A stretch of 64,000 bases of DNA from contig NZ_VJNB01000002.1 in assembly GCF_007556595.1 (NCBI RefSeq), positions 124,001 through 188,000 on the forward strand, given 5' to 3'. This document shows positions 11,230-21,573 of the stretch, piece after piece (position 1 is the first letter of the stretch; every line of letters begins with the position of its first letter). This DNA is from Tepidimonas alkaliphilus. Its GTDB lineage: Bacteria; Pseudomonadota; Gammaproteobacteria; Burkholderiales; Burkholderiaceae_C. A program made the position numbers and the translations under genes. The notes below the pieces were generated by a model. It made no database searches. It had not been told where the DNA came from and saw only the letters and a program-made list of their open reading frames with translations.

Positions 11230-13035
11230 TTAAAACGTCTCCCAATCGCCTTCGTCGGCCCCGGAACGGGCCGAAGCTGCGCCGGGGCCGCTCGGCGCCG
11301 GCGAAGAGGTCGTTGTCGGCCCAGAGCCAGAGCCGCGCGGGGATGACGCTGCTGCAGGCTTGGGCAAGGTTGGCTCTCGGCGGGACGGCGTCGGCAGCGG
11401 CTTGGGCGCGGCGGCTGGCTTGCGCACAACGCCGCGCGGCAGACTGGGCCGCACGGCAGACGCTGGGGCGCCGGCCGGTACCGGCAGCTGCTCACCGGTG
11501 CGAAATTGCGCCACCACCCGCAGCAGCTCGTCGGCCTGCTGGCGCAGGCTGTCGGCTGCTGCCGTCGCCTGCTCCACCAGGGCAGCGTTTTGCTGCGTGG
11601 TTTGATCCAGCTGCGCCACCGCCGCGTTGACCTGCACGATGCTGTCGCTCTGCTCGGTGGTGGCGGCGGTCACTTCCCCGATCATGTCGGCGACGCGCTG
11701 GATCGCTTGCACGATCTCCTCCACCGTGCGGCCAGCGGCGTCCACCTGCTGGCTGCCTTGTTGCACGCGCGCCACGCTTTCTTCGATCAGCGCCTTGATT
11801 TCCTTGGCGGCCTGGGCGCTGCGTTGCGCCAGCGCGCGCACTTCGCCGGCCACCACCGCAAAGCCGCGGCCCGCCTCGCCGGCGCGCGCGGCCTCCACCG
11901 CGGCGTTGAGCGCAAGGATATTCGTCTGAAACGCGATGCCGTCGATGACCTGGATGATGTCGGCGATCTTTTGGCTGCTGCTTTCGATGCCTTGCATGGT
12001 GCCGATCACCTCGCGCACCGCCGCGCCGCCGCGCTGGGCGGCGTCGGACGCCTGCTGCGCCACTTGATTGGCGGTGCGGGCGGCTTCGGCACTGTGCCGC
12101 ACGGCGTCGGTCAGCTGCTGCATGCTGGCCGAGGTCTGCTCCAAGCTGGCGGCGGCGCTTTCCGTGCGCGCCGACAAATCCTGATTGCCTTGCGCGATCT
12201 GCACCGCCGCGGTGGCCACGCTGTCGGCCGAGCCGCGGATGCGGCCCACGGCCTGGCGCAACGCGCTCTGCATCGCCTCCAGCGCGCGCAGCAGCTCGCC
12301 GACCTCGTCGCCGCGGCCGGTGTGCAGTCGCTGCGTCAGGTCACCCTGGGCGATGGCCCCGGCCACCGTCACCGCTTCGCGCAGCGGGCGGGTGATGCCG
12401 CGCGTGAGCGACACCGCCACCAGCGTGCCCACCACCAGGGCCAGCGCGGTGATGATGAGTTCCAGCTTTTCGCCCAGCTCAGCGGCCTCGCGCGCTTCGT
12501 CGATGACGGTGTTGGCTTCGGCCACCAGCGCATCGGCCAGCTCCTGCTGGGCTTTCAGGTAAGCTTCCGCCGCCGGCTCGTAGCGCGAGGCCGTCAGCGC
12601 CCGCGCGCGCTCCATGTCGCCGGCACGCACCGCGGCCATCACCTCGTCGCGCGCGGCGATCTGCGCGGCGCGCAATTGACGCACGCGTTCAAACGCCGCG
12701 ACCTGGCCGCTGATTTGAATCCGCTCAGCCAGCTGCTTTTCAAGCTGGCTCACCAGTTCGCTGGTGCCGGCGATCTGCTGTTGAAAGTGGTTCAGCAGCT
12801 CGGGGTTGTCGCCAAAGCGGGCCACCGCCTGGGTGCGGGTGACTTGCAGCCGGGTCAACGCCGGCCATTTTTCGGCGATGCGCGCCAGCTCCGTCAGCGC
12901 ATCGGACCGCCGCACGTGCTCATCCACATGCCGCGCCGACCATACCGCGGTGCCCAGCACCACCAGCAGCGCCAGCATCATGAAGCCAAAGCCCAGGCTC
13001 AATCGGATGCCAATTTTCCAGTCGCGTATCGCCAT
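11230..13035 (-). CDS. Methyl-accepting chemotaxis protein with four-helix sensor and C-terminal DWETF
   Basis: 601-residue receptor: TM1 (about 10-32), a periplasmic helical domain of about 155 residues of the four-helix-bundle type, TM2 (about 193-213), HAMP ([13 protein letters not shown] onward) and a signalling rod with an intact hairpin tip. After the rod comes a linker of about 65 residues rich in Pro, Ala and Ser, ending in DWETF. This matches the xWxxF pentapeptide that tethers CheR and CheB in enterobacterial Tar/Tsr, so this receptor is probably the high-abundance one that helps methylate its neighbours. An AGGAG site precedes the ATG at 13035. The stop of the upstream receptor gene is 21 bases away. 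Confidence 0.94.
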   Translation of the reverse strand: MAIRDWKIGIRLSLGFGFMMLALLVVLGTAVWSARHVDEHVRRSDALTELARIAEKWPALTRLQVTRTQAVARFGDNPELLNHFQQQIAGTSELVSQLEKQLAERIQISGQVAAFERVRQLRAAQIAARDEVMAAVRAGDMERARALTASRYEPAAEAYLKAQQELADALVAEANTVIDEAREAAELGEKLELIITALALVVGTLVAVSLTRGITRPLREAVTVAGAIAQGDLTQRLHTGRGDEVGELLRALEAMQSALRQAVGRIRGSADSVATAAVQIAQGNQDLSARTESAAASLEQTSASMQQLTDAVRHSAEAARTANQVAQQASDAAQRGGAAVREVIGTMQGIESSSQKIADIIQVIDGIAFQTNILALNAAVEAARAGEAGRGFAVVAGEVRALAQRSAQAAKEIKALIEESVARVQQGSQQVDAAGRTVEEIVQAIQRVADMIGEVTAATTEQSDSIVQVNAAVAQLDQTTQQNAALVEQATAAADSLRQQADELLRVVAQFRTGEQLPVPAGAPASAVRPSLPRGVVRKPAAAPKPLPTPSRREPTLPKPAAASSPRGSGSGPTTTSSPAPSGPGAASARSGADEGDWETF

Positions 13036-13056
13036 CGGGGTGCTCCTCGTTGGGTC

Positions 13057-14385
13057 TCAATGGGTCAGGCGGGGGCGCGGCAGCGCCGCCGGATGGGTGG
13101 GGACGGCGTCCGTCGCGTCGAGGGCTGGCCTTGGCTGGGACAACCCGCCGCTCGAGTCCGAGGGCAGGCGAAACACCGCCACGGTTTGGGCCAAACGCTC
13201 CGCCTGCGCTCGCAGGTCCGAGGCGGTCTCGGTGCTGCGCGCCACGAGCGCCGTGTTCTGCTGCGTCATCTGATCGACTTCGGCCACGGCGTCGTTGATC
13301 TGCGCCAAGCCCTGCGCCTGCTGTTGCGTGGCCGCGCTAATTTCGCGGATGAAGGCCGAGACCTGCTCGGCGTTGGCGACGATGTCGCCAATGGTCGCCC
13401 CCGCAGCGTGAACTTGGGCGGTGCCAGCGCCGACCTGGGCCACGCTGGCTTCGATCAGCGTTTTGATTTCCTTGGCCGCCTGAGCGCTTCGTTGCGCCAG
13501 CTGGCGCACCTCGCCAGCCACCACCGCAAAGCCCCGGCCCGCCTCACCGGCGCGCGCCGCTTCCACCGCGGCGTTGAGCGCAAGGATGTTCGTCTGAAAC
13601 GCGATGCCGTCGATGACGCCAATGATGTCGGCGATCTTGCGGCTGGCGGCCTGAATGCCCTCCATGGTGGCCACCACCTGCCCAACCGCTTGGCCGCCGC
13701 GCTCGGCCACCTCAGCGTTGCGCCGCGCCAGGTCAATGGCGGCCTGCGCCGCTTCGCTGCTGGCGGCGACGTGGCGCGTCAGGTCATCGATGCGGGTCAC
13801 GCTTTGGCGCAGATGCTCGGCGGTCTGCTCGGTGCGCTGCGCCAGGTCTTGGCTGCCGCCGGCCACCGAGGCCGCGGCGGCGCGCAGACCCTCGGCGCTG
13901 GCGCGCACCTCGCCAACAGTGTGCGCCAAGGCGGCCTGCATGTCGGCCAGGCTGCGCATCAGCGCGGCCAGCTCGTCACGGCCCTGCGTGTCTGCGGGGG
14001 TGGTGAGGTCGCCGCGCGCAATGGCCTGAGCCAGCGCCTGCGCTTGCTGCACCGGGCGCACGATGCTGCGCAAATTCATCCAGGTGGTGGGGGCCACGAT
14101 GGCCATCGCCACCACCAGCGCCGCCGCCAGCGCCCACAGCGCCTGCGCCCGGATCTGCTCGCCATGCTCGGTGAGCTGAATCATCTGCTGCGCAAACGCC
14201 TCGTTGCCGCCGTCGCCGGCGGCGATCCACGCCAGGGTCAACGCCTCGTGCTGCGCGATCTGCATATGGTGCACCGCCCACACGCCCACGCCGGCCAACG
14301 CCGACAGCAGCGCCAGCACCACCGCAATCGCCCCCAGCATGCGCGCCCGCACGCTAAAGGCGCGCATCCAGTCCAGTCCACCCAT
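13057..14385 (-). CDS. Methyl-accepting chemotaxis protein with minimal periplasmic loop
   Basis: Chemoreceptor of 442 residues. TM1 (about 18-38) and TM2 (about 84-104) enclose only about 45 periplasmic residues, too few for a Cache or full four-helix sensor, so input may come through the membrane, a partner receptor or the cytoplasm. HAMP-like segment and signalling rod follow, with an intact hairpin ([16 protein letters not shown]). The tail ends PRPRLTH and lacks a docking pentapeptide. It lies between cheW (37 bases upstream) and the DWETF receptor (21 bases downstream), on one strand, so the three are likely one operon. Confidence 0.92.
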   Translation of the reverse strand: MGGLDWMRAFSVRARMLGAIAVVLALLSALAGVGVWAVHHMQIAQHEALTLAWIAAGDGGNEAFAQQMIQLTEHGEQIRAQALWALAAALVVAMAIVAPTTWMNLRSIVRPVQQAQALAQAIARGDLTTPADTQGRDELAALMRSLADMQAALAHTVGEVRASAEGLRAAAASVAGGSQDLAQRTEQTAEHLRQSVTRIDDLTRHVAASSEAAQAAIDLARRNAEVAERGGQAVGQVVATMEGIQAASRKIADIIGVIDGIAFQTNILALNAAVEAARAGEAGRGFAVVAGEVRQLAQRSAQAAKEIKTLIEASVAQVGAGTAQVHAAGATIGDIVANAEQVSAFIREISAATQQQAQGLAQINDAVAEVDQMTQQNTALVARSTETASDLRAQAERLAQTVAVFRLPSDSSGGLSQPRPALDATDAVPTHPAALPRPRLTH

Positions 14386-14422
14386 GCCAGACCCCCTGGG
14401 GCGGCGCGCGCCCCGCGCCGGT

Positions 14423-14914
14423 TCAAACCTCGATGAGGCCCATGTCGGGCGCCGACATCAGCGCTTCAATGTCCATCAGGATCAGCATGCGCTCGCCGAC
14501 GCTGGCAATCCCGGTGATGAAAGCGGTATCGACGGTGCTGGAGGCCATTTCGGGCGCCGGGCGGATTTGGTCGCGCGGCAGCTCCAGCACGTCAGAGACC
14601 GAATCGACCACCGCGCCGACCACACGCCCTTTGACGTTGAGCACGATGACCACCGTCAGCCCGTTGTATTCCGCTTGGGCGCAGCCCAGCTTGAGGCGCA
14701 GATCGACCACCGGCACGATGACGCCGCGCAGGTTGACCACGCCCAGCATGTGCGCCGGCGCATTGGCGATGCGGGTGGGAGGTTCGAAGGAGCGGATTTC
14801 CTGCACGCGCAGGATGTCGATGCCGTATTCCTCAGCGCCCAGGCGAAAGGTGAGGTATTCCGCGCTGGCGCGCGCGGCCTGGGCATGGGGTTCGTGAGCG
14901 GCGGTTGCGGTCAT
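14423..14914 (-). CDS. cheW: CheW chemotaxis coupling protein
   Basis: Soluble 163-residue adaptor linking chemoreceptors to the CheA kinase. The two-subdomain CheW fold is visible: [21 protein letters not shown], then [28 protein letters not shown] and a C-terminal [14 protein letters not shown]. The ATG at 14914 is chosen because AGGAG lies about seven bases upstream; an upstream in-frame ATG at 14932 comes before that site. No cheA, cheY, cheR or cheB is present in the window, so this is an outlying receptor/coupler cluster serving a kinase encoded elsewhere. Confidence 0.95.
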   Translation of the reverse strand: MTATAAHEPHAQAARASAEYLTFRLGAEEYGIDILRVQEIRSFEPPTRIANAPAHMLGVVNLRGVIVPVVDLRLKLGCAQAEYNGLTVVIVLNVKGRVVGAVVDSVSDVLELPRDQIRPAPEMASSTVDTAFITGIASVGERMLILMDIEALMSAPDMGLIEV

Positions 14915-15027
14915 GCTCGGACTCCTCGTCATCGGCGTGAGTGCCAAGTATCCGCCAAAACGGTGACAGGGGTGCAACCTCGCCGCGGGGCCTTCGGGTG
15001 CGTTTTGATGAACATCAAGAGCGCGCC

Positions 15028-15573
15028 TCAGTGCCCGCTGAAGCTGACCAAGGTGTAGAGGGACAGCCCGGCCTCGCGCAGGCGCTGCTCGCCGCCCAGC
15101 TCCGGCAGCGTGACGATGGCCGCGCCCTCCATCACCGTGGCGCCGAGCTTTTCCAGCAGCTTCTTGCCGGCCATCATCGTGCCGCCGGTGGCGATCAGGT
15201 CGTCGATCAGCAGCACGCGGTCGCCGGGCTTGACCGCGTCGGTGTGCAGCTCGACGGTGGCGCTGCCGTACTCCAGCTCGTAAGTCTCCTCCACCGTGGT
15301 GAACGGCAGCTTGCCCTTCTTGCGGATCGGCACGAAGCCGACGCCGAGCTCGTAGGCCACCACCGAGCCGATGATGAAGCCGCGCGCGTCCAACCCCGCC
15401 ACCACGTCCGGGCGCAGCGCGCGGTCCATGTAGCGGTGCACGAAGGCGTCGATCAGCACGCGAAAGACCTTGGGATCCTGCAGCAGCGGCGTGATGTCGC
15501 GGAACTGCACGCCCGGCGCGGGCCAGTCGGGCACGGTGCGGATGTGCGAGCGGAGGTAAGCGGCGGTGTCCAT
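15028..15573 (-). CDS. apt: Adenine phosphoribosyltransferase
   Basis: Purine salvage enzyme converting adenine and PRPP to AMP, cytosolic homodimer. The 181-residue length is typical. The PRPP-binding signature [13 protein letters not shown] is intact, as are the N-terminal [12 protein letters not shown] and the [10 protein letters not shown] and RKKGKLPF segments. It follows the Kef-type gene by 11 bases on the same strand. GATAAT (minus strand, 15584-15589) lies ten bases before the ATG and overlaps the Kef stop codon, so the gene may also have its own nearly leaderless promoter. Confidence 0.96.
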   Translation of the reverse strand: MDTAAYLRSHIRTVPDWPAPGVQFRDITPLLQDPKVFRVLIDAFVHRYMDRALRPDVVAGLDARGFIIGSVVAYELGVGFVPIRKKGKLPFTTVEETYELEYGSATVELHTDAVKPGDRVLLIDDLIATGGTMMAGKKLLEKLGATVMEGAAIVTLPELGGEQRLREAGLSLYTLVSFSGH

Positions 15574-15584
15574 GGCGTGCGCGA

Positions 15585-17567
15585 TTATCCCGCCAGCAGC
15601 CGGCTTTCGGCCAGCGCCAGCGCCTCCGGCACGCCATAGAGCACCACCGCGTCGCCGCCCTGCAGCATCAGGTCATCGGCGGGTTGGGCGCGGCGGCCGT
15701 CGGCGCGGCGCACGTCCATCACCTGCACGCCCACCGCGTGCAGCGCCAGATCGCCCAGCCGTGCGCCGACCGTGGGGCCGCCCGGCGGCAGCACCACCGT
15801 GGCCAGACGCGCCTGCGCCTGCTCGTCGAGGTCGTCGTCAGCGCCGTGGAAGTAGCCGCGCAGCAGCTGGTAGCGCGCCGCGCGCTGCTCCTGCACCAGC
15901 CGCACCACGCGCCGCAGCGGCACGCCCACCAGCGCCAGCGCGTGGCTGGCCAGCATCAGGCTGGCTTCGATGGCCTCCGGCACCACCTCGGCGGCACCGG
16001 CGGCCTGCAGCCGGGCCAGATCCGTGTCATCCACCGTGCGCACCACCACCGGCACGTGCGGCGCGTGCTCGCGCACGTGGTGCAACACCTTCAGCGCGCT
16101 GGGCGTATCCAGGTAGGTGACCGCCACCGCGCTGGCGCGCGCCAGCCCGGCGGCCATCAGCGCCTGCAGCCGCGCCGCATCGCCGAACACCACCGAGTGG
16201 CCGGCCGCGGCGGCTTGGCGCACGCGGTCGGGGTCGAGGTCCAGCGCCATGTAGGGGATGCCCTCGGTCTCCAGCATGCGCGCCAGGTTCTGCCCGCAGC
16301 GGCCGTAGCCGCAGATGATGACGTGCTTGTCGGCGGCCATCGCCTTGCGCGCGATCTGCGTCATCTGCACCGACTGCAGCAGCCAGTCGCTGCCGACCAG
16401 GCGCGTGACGATCGCGTTGCTGTGCTGGATCACCAGCGGCGTCAGCAACATCGACAGGATCATCGACGCCAGCGTCGGGTTGAACAGCGCCGGCGGCACC
16501 AGCCCGTGCTGGTTGGCCAGCTGCAGCAGCACCAGCCCGAACTCGCCGGCCTGCATCAGGTACAGCCCAGTGCGCAGCGCCGTGCCGGGGCTGGCGCCGA
16601 ACGCGCGCGCCAGCAGCGCGATCAGCGCCGTCTTGAACGCCAGCGACAGCACCAGCAGCAGCAACACCAGCGGCCAGCGCTCCAGCACGATGCGCCAGTC
16701 CAGCATCATGCCGATGGTGATGAAGAACAGCCCGAGCAGCACGTCGTGGAACGGTCGGATGTCGGTCTCGACCTGATGGCGGTACTCGGTCTCGGCGATC
16801 AGCATGCCGGCCACGAACGCGCCCAGCGCCAGCGACAGCCCGGCATGCTCGGTCAGCCACGCCAGCCCCAGCGTCACCAGCAGCAGGTTCAGCATGAACA
16901 GCTCCTGGCTCTTGCGCCGCGCCACCAGGGTCAGCCACCAGCGCATCAGCCGCTGCCCGCCGGTCAGCAGCAGCGCCAGCAGCGCCGCCGCCTTTAGCAG
17001 CGCCAGCAGCAGCGCCCAGGCCAGCTCCTCGCCCGGCGCGCCCAGCGCCGGAATCAGCACCAGCAGCGGCACCACCGCCAAGTCCTGGAACAGCAGGATG
17101 CCGACGATGCGCTGGCCGTGCTCGGTCTCCAGCTCCAGCCGGTCGGCCATCAGCTTCATCACGATGGCGGTGCTGCTCATCGCCATCACGCCGCCCATCG
17201 CCACCGCCATCGGCCACTGCAGGCCCCACCAGCCGGGCAGCAGCCAGCCCAGCGCGAGCGAGGCCAGCGTCGTCAGCAGCACCGTCAGGCTCACCTGCGC
17301 CGTGCCGAGCCCGAAGACGAAGCGCTTCATCGCGCGCAGCTTCGGCAGGCTGAACTCCAGCCCGATCGCGAACATCAGGAACACGACGCCGAACTCCGCC
17401 AGATAGCGCAGCCCGGCGGAGTTCTGCGCCAGCGCCAGCGCATGCGGCCCGATCAGCACCCCCACCGCCAGGTAGCCGATCAGCGGCGGCAGCTTCAGCA
17501 GCCGGCACCCCACCACGCCCAGCACGGCGGCGAGCAGGAACAGCAGGGCGAGGTCGAGGGCGTTCAC
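15585..17567 (-). CDS. Kef-type K+/H+ antiporter (CPA2) with TrkA domains
   Basis: CPA2-family cation:proton antiporter of 660 residues: about twelve membrane helices (1-385), then a TrkA-N/RCK domain beginning [18 protein letters not shown] (about 415) with the Rossmann GxGxxG, and a TrkA-C domain at the end (from about 560). KefB/KefC of E. coli are K+ efflux systems gated by glutathione and its adducts; this protein is in that superfamily but has the extra TrkA-C, so glutathione gating is not assured. The start is a GTG at 17567 with TAAGAT eight bases upstream and no Shine-Dalgarno site, suggesting a leaderless transcript. apt follows. Confidence 0.88.
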   Translation of the reverse strand: MNALDLALLFLLAAVLGVVGCRLLKLPPLIGYLAVGVLIGPHALALAQNSAGLRYLAEFGVVFLMFAIGLEFSLPKLRAMKRFVFGLGTAQVSLTVLLTTLASLALGWLLPGWWGLQWPMAVAMGGVMAMSSTAIVMKLMADRLELETEHGQRIVGILLFQDLAVVPLLVLIPALGAPGEELAWALLLALLKAAALLALLLTGGQRLMRWWLTLVARRKSQELFMLNLLLVTLGLAWLTEHAGLSLALGAFVAGMLIAETEYRHQVETDIRPFHDVLLGLFFITIGMMLDWRIVLERWPLVLLLLVLSLAFKTALIALLARAFGASPGTALRTGLYLMQAGEFGLVLLQLANQHGLVPPALFNPTLASMILSMLLTPLVIQHSNAIVTRLVGSDWLLQSVQMTQIARKAMAADKHVIICGYGRCGQNLARMLETEGIPYMALDLDPDRVRQAAAAGHSVVFGDAARLQALMAAGLARASAVAVTYLDTPSALKVLHHVREHAPHVPVVVRTVDDTDLARLQAAGAAEVVPEAIEASLMLASHALALVGVPLRRVVRLVQEQRAARYQLLRGYFHGADDDLDEQAQARLATVVLPPGGPTVGARLGDLALHAVGVQVMDVRRADGRRAQPADDLMLQGGDAVVLYGVPEALALAESRLLAG

Positions 17568-17727
17568 GGCCTACGATCTTATCGGGGTCTAGCCACGGCC
17601 CGACAGCCCAACCCAGCCGGTCGGGCGAAGACGCGCCGCCCCCTGTTCATGCTAGGCTAAACATTGGCATGTTCGCATCAGTGGTGCGCACCTCCCACGC
17701 GGACTGCGTGACAGCCTCGATCCCGCC

Positions 17728-19374
17728 ATGACGCTCTTGCGCCGCAAACTGCCGATCGGCATCCAGACCCTGCGCGACATCCGCGAGGGCGGCTATTACT
17801 ACGTGGACAAGACGCCGCTCGTCGCGCGCCTGGCGGACAGCGGCAAGTTCTACTTTCTCTCCCGCCCGCGCCGCTTCGGCAAGAGCCTGCTGCTGGACAC
17901 CATCGCCTGCGCGTTCGAGGGCAAGCGGCAGCTGTTCGACGCGCACGACGGCGCGGACGGCACCGCCCCGCGCGAGCGGCTCTTCCTGGCCGACCGCTGG
18001 GACTGGGCCAAGCCCCACCCGGTGATTCGGCTGAGCTTTGCCGCCGGGCGGCTGCAGCGGCGCGAACAGCTGGAAGAGCACATCCACGCGCAGCTGGAGG
18101 CCAACGCCCGTCATCTGGGCGTGGAGCTTCCGCCGCCGCAGACCGACATCCCGCTGCGCTTCGATGCGCTGATCGAGCGCGCCGCTGAGACCCACCACCG
18201 CCAGGCCGTGGTGCTGGTCGATGAATACGACAAGCCGATCCTCGACAACCTCGAAGCCCCTGAGATCGCCCGCGCCATGCGCGAGGGCTTGAGAAACCTC
18301 TACAGCGTCATCAAGGGAAGAGACGCCGACCTGCGCTTCGTGCTGCTGACGGGGGTGTCCAAGTTCAGCAAGGTCTCGATCTTTTCAGGCCTCAACAACC
18401 TCTACGACCTGACGCTGGATCCCGAATACGGCACCATCTGCGGCTACACCGAGGAGGATATCGACACGGTGTTTGCGCCGGAGCTGGAGGCTGCCAAGCA
18501 AGAGGGCCAGCCGCTGGACCGCGAGGAGATCCGGCGCTGGTACAACGGCTACCGCTGGGGCCCCACCAGCGTTTACAACCCGTTTGACGTGCTGCTGCTG
18601 CTGCGCAATCGGCAGTTTCGCGCGCACTGGTTTGAGACCGGCACGCCGACGTTTCTCGTGGAGTGGCTAAAGCGCCGGGGTTTCTACACCCCGCAGCTGG
18701 AGCGGCTGCTGGCGGATGATGACTTGCTGGGCGCTTTTGATGTGGAGCGCATCGAGCCCGAGGCGCTGCTGTGGCAAACGGGATACTTGACGATTGACAG
18801 CCAGCAACGCAAAGCCAGCCGCACCGTCTACACCCTGCGGGTGCCGAACCAGGAGGTGCGCTACGCGCTCAACGACCGGCTGTTGAAGGCTTGGATGCCC
18901 GACGCCTCGCTGGTTAGCCGTCTGGCCAACGATCTGTATGACCTGCTGACCGACGGCGATGCCGAGGGCTTGCGCGCGCACTTCGAGCGGCTCTACGCCA
19001 GCATCCCGCACGATTGGGTGCGCGCCAACCCCATCGCCCAGTATGAGGGCTACTACGCCAGCGTCTTCTACAGCCACTTGGCAAGCCTCGGGCTCGACAT
19101 CGTGCCGGAGGAAGTCTCCAACCCGGGGCAGTGCGACCTCGTCATCCGCCATGCGGGCCGCGCGTGGGTGATCGAGTTCAAGGTCATCGACGGCGACGCC
19201 CCCACCGGCGAGGCGATGCGCCAGCTCAAGGCCAAGGATTACGCCGCCAAGCACCGCGGCGCGCCGGGCATCGAGGAGGTGATCGAACTCGGCGTGGAGT
19301 TCAGCCCCACGAAGCGCCAGATCGTCGGGTGGGAGGTGGCGCGGTGGCGGCACCCGATGGGGGAAACTGAGTGA
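17728..19374 (+). CDS. AAA-ATPase-like protein with C-terminal PD-(D/E)XK domain
   Basis: 548-residue protein of the AAA-ATPase-like (DUF1703-type) family. The N-terminal domain begins PIGIQTLRDIREGGYYYVDKT, with a degenerate Walker A (RPRRFGKSLL, about 50-59) and Walker B VVLVDEYDKPILD (about 161-173). The C-terminal domain carries a nuclease-fold signature GQCDLVIRH then WVIEFKV, i.e. the D...ExK of PD-(D/E)XK enzymes. The family is widespread, often multi-copy and of unknown function, possibly defence- or mobile-element-linked. Its TGA overlaps the GTG of kdsD by four bases, coupling it to the LPS operon. No good Shine-Dalgarno site is seen before the ATG at 17728. Confidence 0.88.
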   Translation: MTLLRRKLPIGIQTLRDIREGGYYYVDKTPLVARLADSGKFYFLSRPRRFGKSLLLDTIACAFEGKRQLFDAHDGADGTAPRERLFLADRWDWAKPHPVIRLSFAAGRLQRREQLEEHIHAQLEANARHLGVELPPPQTDIPLRFDALIERAAETHHRQAVVLVDEYDKPILDNLEAPEIARAMREGLRNLYSVIKGRDADLRFVLLTGVSKFSKVSIFSGLNNLYDLTLDPEYGTICGYTEEDIDTVFAPELEAAKQEGQPLDREEIRRWYNGYRWGPTSVYNPFDVLLLLRNRQFRAHWFETGTPTFLVEWLKRRGFYTPQLERLLADDDLLGAFDVERIEPEALLWQTGYLTIDSQQRKASRTVYTLRVPNQEVRYALNDRLLKAWMPDASLVSRLANDLYDLLTDGDAEGLRAHFERLYASIPHDWVRANPIAQYEGYYASVFYSHLASLGLDIVPEEVSNPGQCDLVIRHAGRAWVIEFKVIDGDAPTGEAMRQLKAKDYAAKHRGAPGIEEVIELGVEFSPTKRQIVGWEVARWRHPMGETE

Positions 19375-20381
19375 CCACGTCCAACCTGTCTTCGTCCTCC
19401 ACCCCCGACGACGCCCGCCTGATCGCGCTGGCCCGCGAGGCGCTGGCCACCGAGATCGCCGGGCTGCAGGCGATGGCCGCGCGGCTCGATGGCCGCTTCG
19501 CGCAGGCGGTGCGGCTGCTGCTCGGCTGCCGCGGGCGCGTCGTCGTCACTGGCATGGGCAAGAGCGGCCACGTCGGCCGCAAGATCGCCGCGACGCTGGC
19601 CTCCACCGGCACGCCGGCGCTGTTCGTGCACCCGGCCGAGGCCAGCCACGGCGACCTCGGCATGATCACGGCGGCCGATGCGGTGCTGGCGATCAGCAAC
19701 AGCGGCGAAAGCGACGAGCTGACGGTCATCCTGCCGCTGATCAAGCGCATGGGCGTGCCGCTGGTGGCCCTGACCGGGCGCGCCGACTCCACGCTGGCGC
19801 GGCACGCCGACGTGGTGCTCGACACCGGCGTGGAGCGCGAGGCGTGTCCGCACAACCTGGCGCCGACGGCCAGCACCACGGCGCAGCTGGCGATGGGCGA
19901 CGCGCTGGCGGTGGCGCTGCTGAGCGCGCGCGGCTTTCAGCCGGACGATTTCGCGCGCTCGCACCCCGGCGGCGCGCTGGGCCGGCGGCTGCTGACGCGG
20001 GTGCAGGACGTGATGCGACCGCTGGAGCAAACGCCCTGCGTGGCGCCGGCGGCGACGCTACCCGAAATGATGCGCGCCATGAGCGCCGGCGGGCTCGGTG
20101 CGGTGGCGCTCACCGACGACGATGGCCGCCCGGTGGGCATCTTCACCGACGGCGACCTGCGCCGCCTGATCGAGGGACGCCCAGGCGCCGACCTGAGGCA
20201 GCTGACCGCCGCCGAGGTGATGCACCGCGACCCGCGCAGCGTGCGCGCGCAGGCGCTGGCGGTGGAGGCCGCCGAGCTGATGGAGCGCCACCGCATCCAC
20301 TGCGTGTTGGTGGTCGATGACGACGGGCGGCTCGCCGGCGCGGTCAATTCCCATGACCTGATGCGCGCCAAGGTGATCTGA
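19371..20381 (+). CDS. kdsD: D-arabinose 5-phosphate isomerase
   Basis: Interconverts ribulose 5-phosphate and arabinose 5-phosphate, the first committed step of Kdo synthesis for LPS. The 336-residue KpsF/GutQ-type protein has an N-terminal SIS domain (VVTGMGKSGHVGRKIA, SHGDLGMI, NSGESDEL) and two C-terminal CBS domains (from about 215, VMRPLEQTPCVAP; and VMHRDPRSV). The start is GTG at 19371, inside the stop of the upstream AAA gene; its own stop overlaps the kdsC start (TGATG). The translational coupling means the AAA gene is co-transcribed with it. Confidence 0.95.
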   Translation: MTTSNLSSSSTPDDARLIALAREALATEIAGLQAMAARLDGRFAQAVRLLLGCRGRVVVTGMGKSGHVGRKIAATLASTGTPALFVHPAEASHGDLGMITAADAVLAISNSGESDELTVILPLIKRMGVPLVALTGRADSTLARHADVVLDTGVEREACPHNLAPTASTTAQLAMGDALAVALLSARGFQPDDFARSHPGGALGRRLLTRVQDVMRPLEQTPCVAPAATLPEMMRAMSAGGLGAVALTDDDGRPVGIFTDGDLRRLIEGRPGADLRQLTAAEVMHRDPRSVRAQALAVEAAELMERHRIHCVLVVDDDGRLAGAVNSHDLMRAKVI

Positions 20382-20929
20382 TGGACACGCCGGTGCTGAC
20401 CTTCGCTCCCGAATTGCTGCTGCGCGCGCAGGAGGTGCGCGTGGCCTTCTTCGACGTTGACGGCGTGCTGACCGACGGCGGGCTGTTCTACGGCCCCGCC
20501 GGCGAGCAGCTCAAGCGCTTCCACACGCTGGACGGCCACGGCCTGAAGCTGCTGCGCCGCGCGGGCATCGAGCCAGCGGTCGTCACCGGCCGCGACGCGC
20601 CGGCGCTGCGCGCCCGGCTGCAGGCGCTGGGCGTGCGCCACGCGCGCTTCGGCGCCGAGGACAAGCGCCCCGCGGCTGAGGCCATCCTGGCCGAGCTCGG
20701 GCTGGACTGGAGTCAGGCCGCCGCCATCGGCGACGACTGGCCGGACCTGCCGCTGCTGCGCCGCTGCGCCTTCAGCGCCGCGCCGCCTTCGGCGCACGCC
20801 GAGGTGCGCGCGCGCGTGCACCACGTCACCGCCGCGCCCGCCGGCGGCGGCGCTGCGCGCGAGTTCTGCGACCTGCTGCTGGTGGCCGCCGGATGCTACC
20901 GCGCCCTCCTGGAAGAAGCATGGACATGA
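20381..20929 (+). CDS. kdsC: Kdo-8-phosphate phosphatase (KdsC)
   Basis: HAD-superfamily C0 phosphatase releasing Kdo from Kdo-8-phosphate. The 182-residue protein has the catalytic DxD motif in FFDVDGVLTDG, the Thr/Gly block VVTGRDAPALRARL, and the metal-binding IGDDWPDLPLL; these are typical of the tetrameric KdsC family. It overlaps kdsD by one base and lptC by several bases, and lies between the two genes as in other beta- and gammaproteobacteria. Confidence 0.95.
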   Translation: MDTPVLTFAPELLLRAQEVRVAFFDVDGVLTDGGLFYGPAGEQLKRFHTLDGHGLKLLRRAGIEPAVVTGRDAPALRARLQALGVRHARFGAEDKRPAAEAILAELGLDWSQAAAIGDDWPDLPLLRRCAFSAAPPSAHAEVRARVHHVTAAPAGGGAAREFCDLLLVAAGCYRALLEEAWT

Positions 20930-21573
20930 AAGCCAAGGGCTTGCCGTGGTGGGTGCGCGCATGGGATGCGCTGTCGCTGTCCTTGCCGCTGCTGTTGATG
21001 GGCGCCTTGGCGTTGGCCACCTGGGTGGTTGTGCAGCGTCAAGCGGGCAGCGAGCCGCCCTCCGCACGCGCCTTGCGCCCGGGCGAGCCAGATAACGTGC
21101 TGCACGGTTTTACCCTGCGCCGCTACGACGCGCACGGGCGGCTTAGCGCCGAGTGGCGTGGTGCTGCAATGCTGCACTACCCGGCTGAGGGCCGCACCGA
21201 AATGCACCATGTGCGCTGGATGCAACTCAATCCAACCACTGCGCAGCGCAGCGAAGGACAGGCGCGGCGCGTCACGATCGACGACGCGCGCCGGCTGCAT
21301 GTGCTCGAAGGCCAGGTGATTTACCGCCGCCAGCCGCTGCCGGGCCACCCGGGGGCGCGGCTCGAGCTGCGCGGCGAGCATTTGACCTGGGACGCCGAAA
21401 CCGGTCTTTGGGTCTCGGAGATGCCGCTGCGCCTGACCCGCGACGGCGACACCCTGTCCGCTTTGCGCGGGCGTTACGACGAACGCCAACAGCAGGGAGA
21501 GCTGACTGGACAAATCCGCGCCACGCTCACCCCGCGCGGGCCAGCCGTGCTAAGAAGCCAAGCAACTCAATAG
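20920..21573 (+). CDS. lptC: LPS export protein LptC
   Basis: Inner-membrane-anchored periplasmic component of the Lpt LPS transport bridge, receiving LPS from LptB2FG and passing it to LptA. 217 residues: one N-terminal membrane anchor (about 17-40, LSLPLLLMGALALATWVVV) followed by a beta-jellyroll domain with the LptC-typical YDAHGRLSAEWRGAAMLHYP region. GGAAGAAG precedes the ATG at 20920; an ATG at 20926 overlapping the kdsC stop is the alternative. lptA and lptB, normally next in this operon, are missing: a convergent RRM gene follows and even overlaps the lptC end by seven bases. Confidence 0.88.
   Translation: MDMKAKGLPWWVRAWDALSLSLPLLLMGALALATWVVVQRQAGSEPPSARALRPGEPDNVLHGFTLRRYDAHGRLSAEWRGAAMLHYPAEGRTEMHHVRWMQLNPTTAQRSEGQARRVTIDDARRLHVLEGQVIYRRQPLPGHPGARLELRGEHLTWDAETGLWVSEMPLRLTRDGDTLSALRGRYDERQQQGELTGQIRATLTPRGPAVLRSQATQ

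Noticed and set aside
11506-14436. A 976-codon plus-strand frame opposite the chemoreceptors
   Set aside because: His/Gly/Arg/Leu-rich mirror of the MCP coding strand; a typical antisense shadow in high-GC DNA, with no domain or start signal.
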